A program made the position numbers and the translations under genes. Shown here one piece after another: positions 1 to 8,930 of a DNA stretch of 64,000 nucleotides. Source of the stretch: Kutzneria viridogrisea (GTDB taxonomy: Bacteria; Actinomycetota; Actinomycetes; Mycobacteriales; Pseudonocardiaceae); contig JACJID010000005.1 of the NCBI GenBank assembly GCA_014138725.1, positions 248,001 through 312,000 on the forward strand, read 5' to 3'. The notes beneath the pieces were generated by a model. It was given only the letters and a program-made list of their open reading frames with translations, had not been told where the DNA came from and did no database searches. Positions within the stretch are counted from its first letter, which is position 1, and each line of letters begins with the position of its first letter.

Positions 1-1
1 G

Positions 2-955
2 CTGCTCTCAACGCTGGCCCACAACTGGGTCACCCGTGCCCTCGGCGAGAACAGCCTGCCCCCGCTGCCCGCCCGCATCCGCCAAGCAGTCCTGCCCGAC
101 GCCACCACCCGGGACCAACGCGAACTCGAATCCGGCATCCTCGCCGCCGCCGGACGCGCCGTGAACTACCTCCACCTCCGCCGCCCCGCCGACCTGCTGC
201 GACCCGCCCGCGTGTTCCGCATGGTCCGCTCACTCCCAGGCGACCTCGTCCTGCACATCGAGCCACCCGCACTGGCCCCACTCATGCTCGAACTGATGCC
301 CCGCATCACCACCGACGACGTCCTGGGCCTACCGGGCCTCCGCGCCCGCCTGCACCGACGCCACGTCGAGCTCTACCTCGTCGACACCGACCCACCCGCC
401 ACCGTCCTGATCTCCAACGTCTCCTACCGGCAATGGCTCGCCGCCATGGCCTTCGTGGAGTCGGCGGCACCGGTCAGCGGCGGGGTGCGCTGGCTCGGCA
501 ACGACGTGCAGCCGCTGACCCCGCAGGAGGCCGAGGTGCTCGCCAGCAGGCACCGCGCACCGGGGCCCGCCCACCTGACCAGTGCGCTGCTGCGCAGGGC
601 GCTGGTCTTCGGGGACGCACTGTGGTTCAGCTCATGGGCGAACGGCTGCGCCACGGCGAAGGTGGAGTGGCCACTGGGCCCGTCGCTGCCCCAGGTGGCC
701 AGCAAGCTGATCCACCCCGTGTTCGGGCTGCCCGGTGACATCTTCCGCATTCATCACCCGAACGAGGACTACCTGGCCATCACCGACGAGGCCGGTCCGC
801 GTTGTGCCGATCACCCGTTGTCCGGGGCCGCGTGCCTCGTGTTGCGCCCCACTCACGGACCTGACAGTGGATTCGCCGAACACGTGTTGACCACGGGTTG
901 GCACGAGGCCGCCGCCCCCTGGGACGAATGGGCCGCCACCCTCACCCCCAAGTGA
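2..955 (+). CDS. Hypothetical protein, 5' end outside the window
   Basis: The reading frame is open from the left edge to a TGA at 953-955, giving at least 317 residues, so the true start lies upstream. A GTG at 161 is the first start-like codon but has no ribosome binding site. I do not recognise the family. The visible part is soluble, with no signal peptide or membrane segment, and is rich in Leu, Arg and Pro. It contains three closely spaced His residues near the end (FRIHHPNEDYLA region). Codon use is the same GC-rich type as its neighbours. The next gene, tRNA-Leu, is on the opposite strand. Confidence 0.6.
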   Translation: MLSTLAHNWVTRALGENSLPPLPARIRQAVLPDATTRDQRELESGILAAAGRAVNYLHLRRPADLLRPARVFRMVRSLPGDLVLHIEPPALAPLMLELMPRITTDDVLGLPGLRARLHRRHVELYLVDTDPPATVLISNVSYRQWLAAMAFVESAAPVSGGVRWLGNDVQPLTPQEAEVLASRHRAPGPAHLTSALLRRALVFGDALWFSSWANGCATAKVEWPLGPSLPQVASKLIHPVFGLPGDIFRIHHPNEDYLAITDEAGPRCADHPLSGAACLVLRPTHGPDSGFAEHVLTTGWHEAAAPWDEWAATLTPK

Positions 956-1020
956 TCGACATCACCCATTTCCCATGCCGCACAACCGATAGGGGGCGCG
1001 GGGGCAGCGCCCCCACATCG

Positions 1021-1055
1021 GGGGATCGGGGGTCTGGGGGTCGCCCCCCAGAACA
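1021..1055. repeat. GC-rich palindromic dispersed repeat, copy A
   Basis: The core gggggtctgggggtcgcccc followed by ccagaac recurs almost unchanged at 18582-18613, and a relative lies at 19022-19075. Each copy sits just beyond the 3' end of a tRNA gene. Upstream of this copy, 956-1020 holds a further small palindrome (gggggcgcgggggcagcgcc region) and no gene. Similar G-run/C-run palindromes are common in actinomycete intergenic DNA; their function is unknown. Confidence 0.55.
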
Positions 1056-1106
1056 AAAAAACGAAGCAGGGGCTTAGTCGCGCTTTTTGCGACTAAGCCC
1101 CTGCTT
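1055..1106 (-). terminator. Intrinsic terminator of tRNA-Leu
   Basis: A perfect 18-base-pair stem (1064-1081 with 1089-1106) closes a 7-base loop. On the minus strand it is followed by CG and then seven T residues (complement of 1055-1061). This is an unusually strong Rho-independent terminator for so GC-rich a genome, and it lies 8 bases beyond the tRNA 3' end. Confidence 0.85.
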
Positions 1107-1114
1107 TCGCGGAG

Positions 1115-1197
1115 TGGGCGAGGGGGGAGTTGAACCCCCACGTCCTTTCGGACACACGGACCTGAACCGTGCGCGTCTGCCATTCCGCCACTCGCCC
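1115..1197 (-). tRNA. tRNA-Leu (anticodon CAG)
   Basis: The 83-nt minus-strand sequence folds as a class II tRNA. The acceptor pair is GGGCGAG/CTCGCCC with discriminator A, the anticodon stem-loop is CACGG-TTCAGGT-CCGTG, a long variable arm (GTCCGAAAGGAC) follows, and the T arm carries GGTTCAACTCC. CCA is not encoded. It reads CUG, the dominant Leu codon here. M. tuberculosis also has a tRNA-Leu next to fhaA. Confidence 0.95.
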
Positions 1198-1312
1198 TCG
1201 GTGACAGGAAGAACCCTAGCACGGTCGTGGCACGGACTCCTAATTGGCCCGTGTCCCGCCTCGCGCACACGGATACGATCGGTGCCAGGGAGTCGTCACG
1301 TGGAGGAGTGAA

Positions 1313-2491
1313 GTGGGTCGTGTGCAGCGCTTCGAGCGCCGCCTTGAGGGCGTTGTCGGCAACGCCTTCGCGCGTGTGTTCGGGGGCAGCGTCGTCCCGC
1401 AGGAGGTGGCACAGGCGCTACAGCGCGAGGGCGAGCTCAACGTCCGCGAGCTGGCAGGTGGCCACCAACTCGCACCGAACCACTACCGGGTGCTGCTCGG
1501 ACCTGCTGATCACGACCGCCTGGCGGGCGCGGAGCAGGACGAACAGCGAATCACCGAGTTGCTGGAGGACTGCGTCCGCGAGCACCTCGCAGAGCACGGA
1601 TGGGACACCTATGGTGACGTCGTAGTCTCCCTGGAGCGCTCCGAGGCGCTGCACACGGGACAGTTCCGAACCAGCTCGTCCGTCGACCCGGATGTCCGAC
1701 GGCCAGCACCACCTCGCACCGCAGGAGACCGATCCATGAGCCAGCCACCGGGCCAGTACCCACCGCAGGACCCGTACGGACAGCACCCGGGTCAGCAGGG
1801 GCAGGGCCAACAGCACGGTTACCCGCAGCAGCAGGGCGGCGGGTACGACCAGGGCTACCCCCAGCAGGGCGGGTACGACCAGTACGGGCAGCAGGGCGGC
1901 GGGTACCCCCAGCAGGGCGGTTACGACCAGGGTTACCCGCAGCAGCAGGGCGGCGGGTACGACCAGGGCTACCCCCAGCAAGGTGGGTACGACCAGGGCT
2001 ACCCCCAACAGGGCGGCGGGTACCCGCAGCAGGGCGGCTACGACCAGGGCTACCCGCAGCAGGGCGGCGGCTACGACCAGTACGGCCAGCAGGGCGGCGG
2101 CTACCCCCAGCAGGGCGGCTACGACCAGTACGGGCAGCAGGGCGGTTACGGCCAGCCCGACCCGTACGGCGCTCCCGGCGGCGCACCCGGCGGCCCGCGC
2201 CAGATCACCGCGGTCCTGCAGTTGGACGACGGCTCGAACCGCACGTACAACCTGAAGCAGGGCGGCAACGTGGTGGGCCGCGGCCAGGACGCGGACTTCC
2301 GGCTGCCCGACACGGGGGTCTCCAGGAGGCACCTGGAGATCACCTGGGATGGTCAGAGTGCAATGCTCGCGGACCTCGGCTCCACGAACGGCAGCACGGT
2401 GAACGGCACTCCGGTGCAGACTTGGCAGCTCGCGGACGGCGACGTCGTCCGGGTCGGCCACTCTTCAATCGTGTTCCGCACGCAGGGCTGA
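1313..2491 (+). CDS. fhaA: FhaA, FHA-domain signalling protein with DUF3662
   Basis: Cytoplasmic phosphothreonine-reading protein of 392 residues. In mycobacteria FhaA is a PknB substrate that binds the phosphorylated pseudokinase attached to MurJ and so restrains late peptidoglycan synthesis. Residues 3-115 match the DUF3662 N-domain ([20 protein letters not shown] region). Residues about 160-285 are a Gln/Gly/Tyr/Pro tandem repeat. Residues about 310-388 are an FHA domain with GRG, SRRH and GSTNGS motifs. The GTG at 1313 is chosen because GGAGGAG ends 4 bases before it and the N-terminus then aligns with FhaA; an upstream in-frame start at 1244 would add an unrelated extension. It is the first gene of the fhaA-to-pknB cluster. 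Confidence 0.93.
   Translation: MGRVQRFERRLEGVVGNAFARVFGGSVVPQEVAQALQREGELNVRELAGGHQLAPNHYRVLLGPADHDRLAGAEQDEQRITELLEDCVREHLAEHGWDTYGDVVVSLERSEALHTGQFRTSSSVDPDVRRPAPPRTAGDRSMSQPPGQYPPQDPYGQHPGQQGQGQQHGYPQQQGGGYDQGYPQQGGYDQYGQQGGGYPQQGGYDQGYPQQQGGGYDQGYPQQGGYDQGYPQQGGGYPQQGGYDQGYPQQGGGYDQYGQQGGGYPQQGGYDQYGQQGGYGQPDPYGAPGGAPGGPRQITAVLQLDDGSNRTYNLKQGGNVVGRGQDADFRLPDTGVSRRHLEITWDGQSAMLADLGSTNGSTVNGTPVQTWQLADGDVVRVGHSSIVFRTQG
1780..2160 (+). repeat. In-frame tandem repeat inside fhaA
   Basis: About 380 bases encode more than ten imperfect copies of a unit like [13 protein letters not shown], in longer ([11 protein letters not shown]) and shorter (GGYDQYGQ) forms. The DNA copies are nearly identical (gggcggcgggtacgaccagg type), so expansion and contraction by slippage or recombination is likely. 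Such Gln/Tyr/Gly-rich linkers are typically disordered. Confidence 0.85.
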
Positions 2492-2535
2492 GAGGTCGGC
2501 GGCGGGGCGGTAACGAGCGGGAGCGGTCACAACAG

Positions 2536-2997
2536 GTGCCAGAGCTGGTTTTGCAGCTGACCAGAGCAGGGTTTCTCGCCCTGCTCTGGTTGTTCGTGCT
2601 GGCCGCGTTGCGCGTGGTCCGCTCCGATCTCTACGCCGCATCCGGACTGAGAGCCGCGGTGCCCGGGGTCTTCCGCAAGGGGACGAAGCAGCCTGCCAAG
2701 GGGAAGACGGCACGGCAGCTCGTCGTCACGCAGGGAGCACTCGCGGGCACCCGCATCTCACTGGACGGCAGACCGATCCTCGTCGGCAGGGCCGATGACT
2801 CGACGCTGGTGCTGGACGACGACTTCGCCTCCACCCGGCACGCGAGGCTGTCCCTGCGGGGCAGCGACTGGTACGTGGAGGATCTCGGCTCCACGAACGG
2901 AACATATCTGGACCGGGCGAAGGTCACGGCACCCCTCCGGGTCCCGCTCGGTGCCCCGATCCGAATCGGCAAGACAGTGATCGAGCTGCGCACATGA
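2536..2997 (+). CDS. fhaB: FhaB (FipA-type), membrane-anchored FHA protein
   Basis: Small FHA adaptor of 153 residues. In mycobacteria it links PknA/PknB phosphorylation to FtsZ/FtsQ at the septum. One N-terminal transmembrane helix (about residues 5-24, LQLTRAGFLALLWLFVLAAL) is followed by a cytoplasmic FHA domain (about 70-150) with VGRADDS, STRHARL and DLGSTNGTYLDR. The GTG at 2536 gives an N-terminus matching the family (PELVLQLTRAGFL) and the usual length of about 155; a longer frame from 2422 would overlap fhaA with a basic, unrelated leader. Its last codons overlap pstP by the ATGA junction, indicating translational coupling. Confidence 0.92.
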   Translation: MPELVLQLTRAGFLALLWLFVLAALRVVRSDLYAASGLRAAVPGVFRKGTKQPAKGKTARQLVVTQGALAGTRISLDGRPILVGRADDSTLVLDDDFASTRHARLSLRGSDWYVEDLGSTNGTYLDRAKVTAPLRVPLGAPIRIGKTVIELRT

Positions 2998-4424
2998 CCC
3001 TCGTCCTCCGCTACGCCGCCCGCAGTGACCGTGGCCTGGTTCGCTCCAACAACCAGGACTCGGTGTACGCGGGCCCGCGTCTCCTCGCGCTCGCCGACGG
3101 CATGGGCGGCCACGCCGCCGGTGAGGTGGCGAGCAAGGTGGTCGTCGCCGCCCTGGCCCCGCTGGACGACGACGAACCCGGCGACGACCTGCTCGACCAG
3201 CTCCGCGGCGCGGTGCTCGACGGCAACGGCGCCATCGCCGAGCTCGTCGCGCACGACCCGGACCTGGACGGGATGGGCACCACGCTGACCGCCGTGCTGT
3301 TCTCCGGCAACCGGCTCGGCCTGGTGCACGTCGGCGACTCGCGCGCCTACCTGCTGCGCAACGGCTCGTTCACGCAGATCACGCACGACGACACGTTCGT
3401 CCAGTCGCTGATCGACGAGGGGCGGATCACCGAGGAGGAGGCCAACGTGCACCCGCAGCGCTCGCTGCTGCTGCGCGCGTTGACCGGCCACGAGGTGGAG
3501 CCGAGCCTGGCGGTGCGCGAGGCGCGGGCCAACGACCGGTACCTGCTGTGCTCCGACGGCCTGTGCTCCTACGTCAGCCACGAGACGCTGACCGAGGCGA
3601 TCAAGATCCCGGACCCGCAGGCCTGCGCGGACCGGATGATCGAGCTCGCGCTCAAGGCGGGTGGCCCCGACAACGTCACGGTGATCATCGCCGACGTGGT
3701 GGACGTGGACTTCGGCGACGACGCGCCGATCGTCGGCGGTGCCGCGGGCGACGGCAGCAGCGAGCAGCCGCCACCGGACTCCCCCGCCTCGCGGGCGGGG
3801 GCGATCACGGCGGCGCGCACCCCACCACCGCAGCCGCTCGCCGCGCAGCCACCGGAACCGGACCCCAAGGCGAGGACTCGCAAGCGGGTCCGGTTGGCCG
3901 TCTGGATCGTGGTCGTGCTCGCCGTGCTGGGCATCGGCGCCGCGGGCACCGCCTGGTGGGTGCTCAGCCAGTACTACGTGGGCGCGACCGAGGACAACAA
4001 GGTCGTGATCTTCCAGGGGGTGAAGGGCGGGCCGGTGCTCGGCGTCGCGCTGCACCGGGTCGCGGAGTCCTCCTGCCTGGACGCGGCGCAGCAGAACTGC
4101 CAGGCGCTGACCCTGGACGACCTGCAGGAGTCCGCCCGCGAGGACGTGCGCAAGGGCGTGATCGCGGACAAGCAGGGCCTGGAGGGCGCGCGGGACACCG
4201 TGAAGCGGCTGTGGCACAACGCGCTGCTCGCGCCCTGTTCCGCCACGCCCGTGCCCACCTCGGCCGGGCAGCCAACCTCCACGACCTCGGCGACGTCTAC
4301 CACTGTGCCGCCCTCGTCGGCGACCGCGACCGGCGCCGCGGCGACGAGCACGCACGCCACGACGGAGTCCAGCGCACCCGGTGAGCCGCAGGTGCCGGGG
4401 CGCAACTGCAGGAAGGTCGGCTGA
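2994..4424 (+). CDS. pstP: PstP, PP2C-type Ser/Thr protein phosphatase
   Basis: Metal-dependent phosphatase that reverses PknA/PknB phosphorylation at the membrane. The 476-residue protein has a cytoplasmic PP2C domain (about 5-240) with the metal-site motifs DGMGGHAAGE, VGDSRAYL, CSDGLC and GGPDNVTVI. A Pro-rich juxtamembrane linker, one transmembrane helix (about 300-322) and an extracytoplasmic tail of about 150 residues ending in a Ser/Thr/Pro-rich stretch follow. The layout and length match mycobacterial PstP. It overlaps fhaB by 4 bases and shares a TGATG junction with rodA, so the cluster is a tightly coupled operon. Confidence 0.95.
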   Translation: MTLVLRYAARSDRGLVRSNNQDSVYAGPRLLALADGMGGHAAGEVASKVVVAALAPLDDDEPGDDLLDQLRGAVLDGNGAIAELVAHDPDLDGMGTTLTAVLFSGNRLGLVHVGDSRAYLLRNGSFTQITHDDTFVQSLIDEGRITEEEANVHPQRSLLLRALTGHEVEPSLAVREARANDRYLLCSDGLCSYVSHETLTEAIKIPDPQACADRMIELALKAGGPDNVTVIIADVVDVDFGDDAPIVGGAAGDGSSEQPPPDSPASRAGAITAARTPPPQPLAAQPPEPDPKARTRKRVRLAVWIVVVLAVLGIGAAGTAWWVLSQYYVGATEDNKVVIFQGVKGGPVLGVALHRVAESSCLDAAQQNCQALTLDDLQESAREDVRKGVIADKQGLEGARDTVKRLWHNALLAPCSATPVPTSAGQPTSTTSATSTTVPPSSATATGAAATSTHATTESSAPGEPQVPGRNCRKVG

Positions 4425-5875
4425 TGTCCCTGCCGCCCGGCGTACTGGGCGCGGCGACGACACACATGAACGTGTCGGGCCAGCCGTCCGCTACGCCGAC
4501 CCGACGAGGCACCGAGCTGGCCATGCTCGGTTTCGTCGCCGGGTTGGTGGCACTGGCGCTGGTGGTCATCTCGGAGAACCAGACCCAGTCGCTGAACCCG
4601 AACCTGTTGCTCTACGTGGGTGGGTACGCGGTGCTGTGCGCTGGGGCCCACTTCGCGGTGCGCAAGTTCGCCCCGTACGCGGATCCGCTGATCCTGCCGT
4701 GCGCGGCGCTGCTCAACGGGCTGAGCATCGCGATGCTGTACCGGCTGGACCCGGTGCTGGCGCTGCGCGCCTTCAACAACGGGGACTCCTACTCCAACGC
4801 GGCGCCCAAGCAGCTGATCTGGACCGCGGTGTCCCTCGTGGTGATGACCCTCACCCTGTGGCTGGTCAAGGACCACCGCACGCTGGCCCGCTACGGCTAC
4901 ACCTTCGGCCTGGCGGGGCTGTTCCTGCTGGTGCTGCCCGGTGTGCTGCCGTGCAGCATCTCCTGCGCCGGTGGCGCCAAGCTGTGGATCATCCTCGGCC
5001 CGGTGTCCATCCAGCCCGGTGAGTTCGCCAAGGTCCTGATCATCGTGTTCGTGGCGGCCTTCCTGGTGTCCAAGCGGGACCTGTTCACCATCGCCGGGCG
5101 CAAGGTGCTCGGCCTGGAACTGCCCCGGCTGCGCGACACCGGCCCGCTGCTGATCGCCTGGGCGGTGGCGATCGTGGTGTTGATGATCGAGAAGGAGCTC
5201 GGCGCCTCGCTGATGTTCTTCGGCACGGTGCTGGTGATGGTCTACCTGGCCACCGAACGCTCCGCCTGGATCTGGATCGGCGTCGTGCTGTTCATCGGCG
5301 GGGCCACCGTGGCGTACAAGCTGTTCACGCACGTGCAGACCCGCGTCACCAACTGGGTGGACCCGTTCGCCGACGCGCAGAACGACGGCTTCCAGATGGT
5401 GCAGTCCCTGTTCAGCCTTGGCAGCGGCGGTGTGGCCGGTTCGGGCTGGGGCGCGGGCCACCCCGAGCTGGTGCCGGTGATCCAGAGCGACTTCATCGTG
5501 GCCGCGTTCGGCGAGGAGCTGGGCTTCATCGGCCTGGCCGCGATGCTGCTGGTCTACATGCTGCTGGCCATGCGCGGTCTGCGCAGCGGGCTGGCCGTGC
5601 GCGACACCTTCGGCAAGCTGCTCGCGGGCGGGTTGGCCTTCCTGTTGCTGTGGCAGGTCTTCGTGGTGGTCGGTGGCATCAGCAAGCTGATCCCGCAGAC
5701 CGGTCTGACCGCGCCGTTCCTGTCCGCGGGCGGGTCCTCGCTGATCGCCAGCTACATCATGGTGGCGCTGCTGCTGCGCATCTCCGACGCCGCGCGCAGG
5801 CCGCAGGCCACCCGTCCCAAGCCGCAGGCACCGATCGCCGAGGCGAACACCGTCCTCGTGGAGCGCCCGTCGTGA
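4424..5875 (+). CDS. rodA: RodA/FtsW-family SEDS peptidoglycan glycosyltransferase
   Basis: Polytopic membrane enzyme that polymerises lipid II into glycan strands together with its partner transpeptidase, here the next gene pbpA. The 483 residues contain about ten to twelve hydrophobic helices from residue 30 on. The family hallmark near [12 protein letters not shown] and the C-terminal [18 protein letters not shown] motif are clear. The start overlaps the pstP stop by one base. The GTGA overlap with pbpA reflects the obligate SEDS-PBP pairing. Confidence 0.94.
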   Translation: MSLPPGVLGAATTHMNVSGQPSATPTRRGTELAMLGFVAGLVALALVVISENQTQSLNPNLLLYVGGYAVLCAGAHFAVRKFAPYADPLILPCAALLNGLSIAMLYRLDPVLALRAFNNGDSYSNAAPKQLIWTAVSLVVMTLTLWLVKDHRTLARYGYTFGLAGLFLLVLPGVLPCSISCAGGAKLWIILGPVSIQPGEFAKVLIIVFVAAFLVSKRDLFTIAGRKVLGLELPRLRDTGPLLIAWAVAIVVLMIEKELGASLMFFGTVLVMVYLATERSAWIWIGVVLFIGGATVAYKLFTHVQTRVTNWVDPFADAQNDGFQMVQSLFSLGSGGVAGSGWGAGHPELVPVIQSDFIVAAFGEELGFIGLAAMLLVYMLLAMRGLRSGLAVRDTFGKLLAGGLAFLLLWQVFVVVGGISKLIPQTGLTAPFLSAGGSSLIASYIMVALLLRISDAARRPQATRPKPQAPIAEANTVLVERPS

Positions 5876-7359
5876 ACAAGCCGCTGCGCCGAGTGGGCCT
5901 CGCCATGATGGTGATGGTCCTGCTGCTGCTGGCGAACCTCACCTACGTGCAGGTGATCAAGGCCGACACCTACGCCTCGGACCCGTCCAACCGCCGCTCG
6001 CTGCTGGAGGAGTACAGCCGCCAGCGCGGGCAGATCGTCAGCTCGACCGGGACGATCCTGGCGAACTCGGTGGAGACCAAGGACTCCCAGCGCTTCCTGC
6101 GGCAGTACCCGAACGGGGCGATGTACGCGCCGATCACCGGCTACTACTCCTCGCTGTACGGGGCCTCGGGCATCGAGAGCGCCGAGGACGACGTGCTCAA
6201 CGGGTCCTCGCCGAAGCTGTTCGTGCGCAGGCTGTCCGACCTGATCACCGGGCGGGACCCGCGCGGCGGCAACGTCAAGGTGACCATCGACCCGAAGGCG
6301 CAGGCCGCCGCGTACAACGCGATGACCGCCAAGGGCTACACCGGTTCCGTGGTGGCGATCAAGCCGAGCACCGGCGAGATCCTGGCCATGGTCAGCACGC
6401 CCTCCTACGACCCGAACCCGCTGTCCTCGCACTCGTCCACCGACCAGAGCAAGCTGATGGACCAGCTCAACAAGGACCAGAACCAGTCGGGCATGAACCG
6501 GGCCATCCGGGAGAAGCTGCCACCCGGCTCGACCTTCAAGCTGGTGGTGGGCGCGGCCGCGCTGAGCAACGGGACCGCCGACGCGACCACGCCGAGCCTG
6601 CCCGCCGACGCCTCGATCACCCTGCCGGGCACGAGCACGCCGCTGGCGAACTTCGCCAACCAGGCGTGCCCGGAGAGCAGCAACAACCAGGTGTCGATGA
6701 CGGTCGCCATGAAGTACTCCTGCAACACCGCGTTCTCCACGCTGGCGGGCAAGGTCGGCAAGGACAACCTGATCGCGCAGGCGGCGAAGTTCGGCATCGG
6801 GCAGACCGACCTGAGCATCCCGCTGTCGGTGGTGCCCTCCACCGTCGGCAGCATCCCGGACCAGGCGGCGCTCTACCAGACCGGCATCGGCCAGCGGGAC
6901 GTGGCGCTGACCCCGCTGCAGGACGCGGTGGTGGCGGCCACGATCGCCAACGGCGGGGTGCGCATGCAGCCCCAGCTGGTCAAGGACATCCTGGCCCCGG
7001 ACATGTCCTCGATCTCCTCGTTCTCGCCGGAGGAGGCCCCCGGCGGTCCCGCGGTGAGCAAGGACGTGGCCAACCAGCTGCGCGACATGATGATCCAGTC
7101 CGAGCAGCACACCGGCGGCGAGGGCAAGGTCGCCGGCCGGGTGATCGCCTCCAAGACCGGTACCGCCGAGCACGGCACCACGCCGAAGCAGACCCCGCCG
7201 CACGCCTGGTACGTGGCCTTCACGCCCGCGGACAACCAGCAGATCGCGGTGTGTGTCGTGGTGGAGAACGGCGGGGACCGCGGCCTGGCGGCCACGGGTG
7301 GCTCGGTGGCGGCGGGCATCGGCAGGGCCACCATCAACGCCTACCTGTCGGGGGGCTGA
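5872..7359 (+). CDS. pbpA: PbpA, class B penicillin-binding protein (transpeptidase)
   Basis: Peptidoglycan DD-transpeptidase acting outside the membrane with RodA. The 495 residues begin with one membrane helix (about 8-25), followed by the dimerisation domain ([10 protein letters not shown]). The transpeptidase domain has the active-site motif S-T-F-K with Ser220, S-C-N at 283-285 and K-T-G at 428-430. The GTG at 5872 overlaps the rodA stop as GTGA and gives the mycobacterial PbpA N-terminus (NKPLRRVG); the same frame runs open further upstream inside rodA, but without homology. Length matches the roughly 490-residue family. In mycobacteria PbpA is phosphorylated by PknB. Confidence 0.94.
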   Translation: MNKPLRRVGLAMMVMVLLLLANLTYVQVIKADTYASDPSNRRSLLEEYSRQRGQIVSSTGTILANSVETKDSQRFLRQYPNGAMYAPITGYYSSLYGASGIESAEDDVLNGSSPKLFVRRLSDLITGRDPRGGNVKVTIDPKAQAAAYNAMTAKGYTGSVVAIKPSTGEILAMVSTPSYDPNPLSSHSSTDQSKLMDQLNKDQNQSGMNRAIREKLPPGSTFKLVVGAAALSNGTADATTPSLPADASITLPGTSTPLANFANQACPESSNNQVSMTVAMKYSCNTAFSTLAGKVGKDNLIAQAAKFGIGQTDLSIPLSVVPSTVGSIPDQAALYQTGIGQRDVALTPLQDAVVAATIANGGVRMQPQLVKDILAPDMSSISSFSPEEAPGGPAVSKDVANQLRDMMIQSEQHTGGEGKVAGRVIASKTGTAEHGTTPKQTPPHAWYVAFTPADNQQIAVCVVVENGGDRGLAATGGSVAAGIGRATINAYLSGG

Positions 7360-7361
7360 CC

Positions 7362-8795
7362 GTGCTCACCTCCGGGCAGCTGCTCGCCGACCGGTACCGG
7401 TTGGTGCGGCGCATCGCCGTGGGCGGCATGGGTGAGGTCTGGGAGGCGACCGACTCCCGGCTCGACCGCGCCGTGGCGATCAAGGTGCTCAAGCCGGAGC
7501 TGAGCGGGGACGCCGAGTTCCTGCACCGCTTCCGCACCGAGGCCCGGACCACCGCCTCGCTCAACCACCCCGGCATCGCCGCGGTGCACGACTACGGCGA
7601 GACGGCCTCGGTGCCCGACGGGCCGCAGGACACCGCTTACCTGGTGATGGAACTGGTGGAGGGCGACCCGCTCGCCGCGCTGATCGCCCGCAACGGCAGG
7701 CTGCGCGCGGACTGGACCCTGGACATCCTGCAGCAGGCGGGCACCGCGCTGCAGGCCGCGCACGAACGCGGTTACGTGCACCGGGACGTCAAGCCGGGCA
7801 ACATTCTCGTCACACCGAACGGCAAGGTGAAGATCACAGATTTCGGCATCGCCAAGGCGGCCGACGCGGCACCGGTGACGCGGTCCGGCATGGTGATGGG
7901 CACCGCGCACTACATCGCGCCGGAGCAGGCCGTCGGCCAGGAGGCCGAGCCCGCCAGCGACGTGTACTCGCTGGCCGTGGTCGGTTACGAGTGCCTGGTC
8001 GGGCACCGGCCGTTCCTGTCGGAGAACGCGGTGACCGTGGCGATGATGCACATCCGGGAGATCGCCCCGCCGCTGCCGCCCGACGTGCCGCCGGGCACCC
8101 GGGCGCTGATCGAGGCGACCCTGGTCAAGGACCCGCGCCAGCGCTACCGGGACGGCGGGGAGTTCGCCGCCGCGGTGGGCGCGGTGCGGGCCGGTCTGCC
8201 GCTGCCCACCCCGTCCGGGCTCGCCGTGGCCGCGCCGATGCACGTGCAGGGTCAGCCGGGTGGACCGCCCAGCTATCCGCAGTCCGCCACCCCGATGGGG
8301 TCCATTCCGGTGGTTCCGCAGCAGGGTCCCCCTGCGGGCGCTCCGATGAGTCCGGGCACCGGTACCTTCCTCCTGGGCCCGCCGCCGCAGAACCGCCCCA
8401 ACCGGGTCGGCCTGTGGGTGCTGCTCGCCGTGCTGGTCGCCGTGCTCGTCGCGCTGCTGGCCGCCTGGGGTGTGCACGCCTGGCTGGGTTCACCCGGCGG
8501 CACGGCGCCCGGCTCCGGCAGCACGGGGCAGCACCCGACGGCCGGGGTGATGGGAAGTGATCGAGACGTGCCACAGGCGGTCACGGTGGACGAGGCGGCG
8601 TACCGGGGTACGACCGCCGCGGCAGCCGAGGAACGCCTGCGGCAGCAGGGTTTGTCGCCGGAGGTCCGCACGGCGACGGGCGGGCAGCCCACGGACCCGC
8701 AGCGGTGCTGGGTCAGCGGCGTGACACCGAACGGGCTGGTTGCGGCCCGGTCGACGGTGGCGGTGCTGTGCTCGGAACGGGGTCCTGGTGGTTGA
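7362..8795 (+). CDS. pknA: PknA, transmembrane Ser/Thr protein kinase
   Basis: Eukaryotic-type kinase of 477 residues controlling cell shape and division. The cytoplasmic kinase domain (about 10-270) has the ATP Lys41 (VAIKVLK), catalytic Asp142 (HRDVKPGN) and DFG Asp160. A Pro/Gln-rich linker and one transmembrane helix (about 347-370) follow. The extracytoplasmic tail of about 105 residues ends in a PASTA-like segment ([18 protein letters not shown]) with two cysteines; M. tuberculosis PknA has no PASTA domain. The GTG at 7362 lies 2 bases after the pbpA stop with a run of G residues as ribosome binding site. Confidence 0.93.
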   Translation: MLTSGQLLADRYRLVRRIAVGGMGEVWEATDSRLDRAVAIKVLKPELSGDAEFLHRFRTEARTTASLNHPGIAAVHDYGETASVPDGPQDTAYLVMELVEGDPLAALIARNGRLRADWTLDILQQAGTALQAAHERGYVHRDVKPGNILVTPNGKVKITDFGIAKAADAAPVTRSGMVMGTAHYIAPEQAVGQEAEPASDVYSLAVVGYECLVGHRPFLSENAVTVAMMHIREIAPPLPPDVPPGTRALIEATLVKDPRQRYRDGGEFAAAVGAVRAGLPLPTPSGLAVAAPMHVQGQPGGPPSYPQSATPMGSIPVVPQQGPPAGAPMSPGTGTFLLGPPPQNRPNRVGLWVLLAVLVAVLVALLAAWGVHAWLGSPGGTAPGSGSTGQHPTAGVMGSDRDVPQAVTVDEAAYRGTTAAAAEERLRQQGLSPEVRTATGGQPTDPQRCWVSGVTPNGLVAARSTVAVLCSERGPGG

Positions 8796-8852
8796 CGTGG
8801 AGTACGGGGGCATGATGAGAAAACCGCTGACGAGGAACGAGACGACGCACCG

Positions 8853-8930
8853 ATGAGCGAGCTTGCGAGCGAGTCATTCAGCGCAGTGCCCGCGCGAAGC
8901 GCTGCACCGAGCTCCAGCGAGGTGCGGTGA
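8853..8930 (+). CDS. Possible 25-residue leader ORF coupled to pknB
   Basis: An ATG at 8853 opens a frame (MSELASESFSAV start, then Pro/Ala/Arg/Ser-rich) whose TGA at 8928-8930 shares its A with the pknB ATG. A GAGGAA lies 16 bases upstream, which is rather far. The DNA start (gatgagcgagcttgcgagcg) is internally repetitive, so this may be a dispersed repeat that happens to be open rather than a real peptide. If translated, it would couple pknB expression to its own ribosome flow. Confidence 0.3.
   Translation: MSELASESFSAVPARSAAPSSSEVR

Noticed and set aside
1055..1106. Long inverted repeat taken as an insertion sequence end
   Set aside because: The stem is followed by seven T residues just beyond tRNA-Leu and there is no transposase or target duplication; it is a terminator.
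1780..2160. Regular short repeats resembling a CRISPR array
   Set aside because: The repeats are in frame inside fhaA, encode a Gln/Gly/Tyr linker, have no unique spacers, and no cas genes are nearby.
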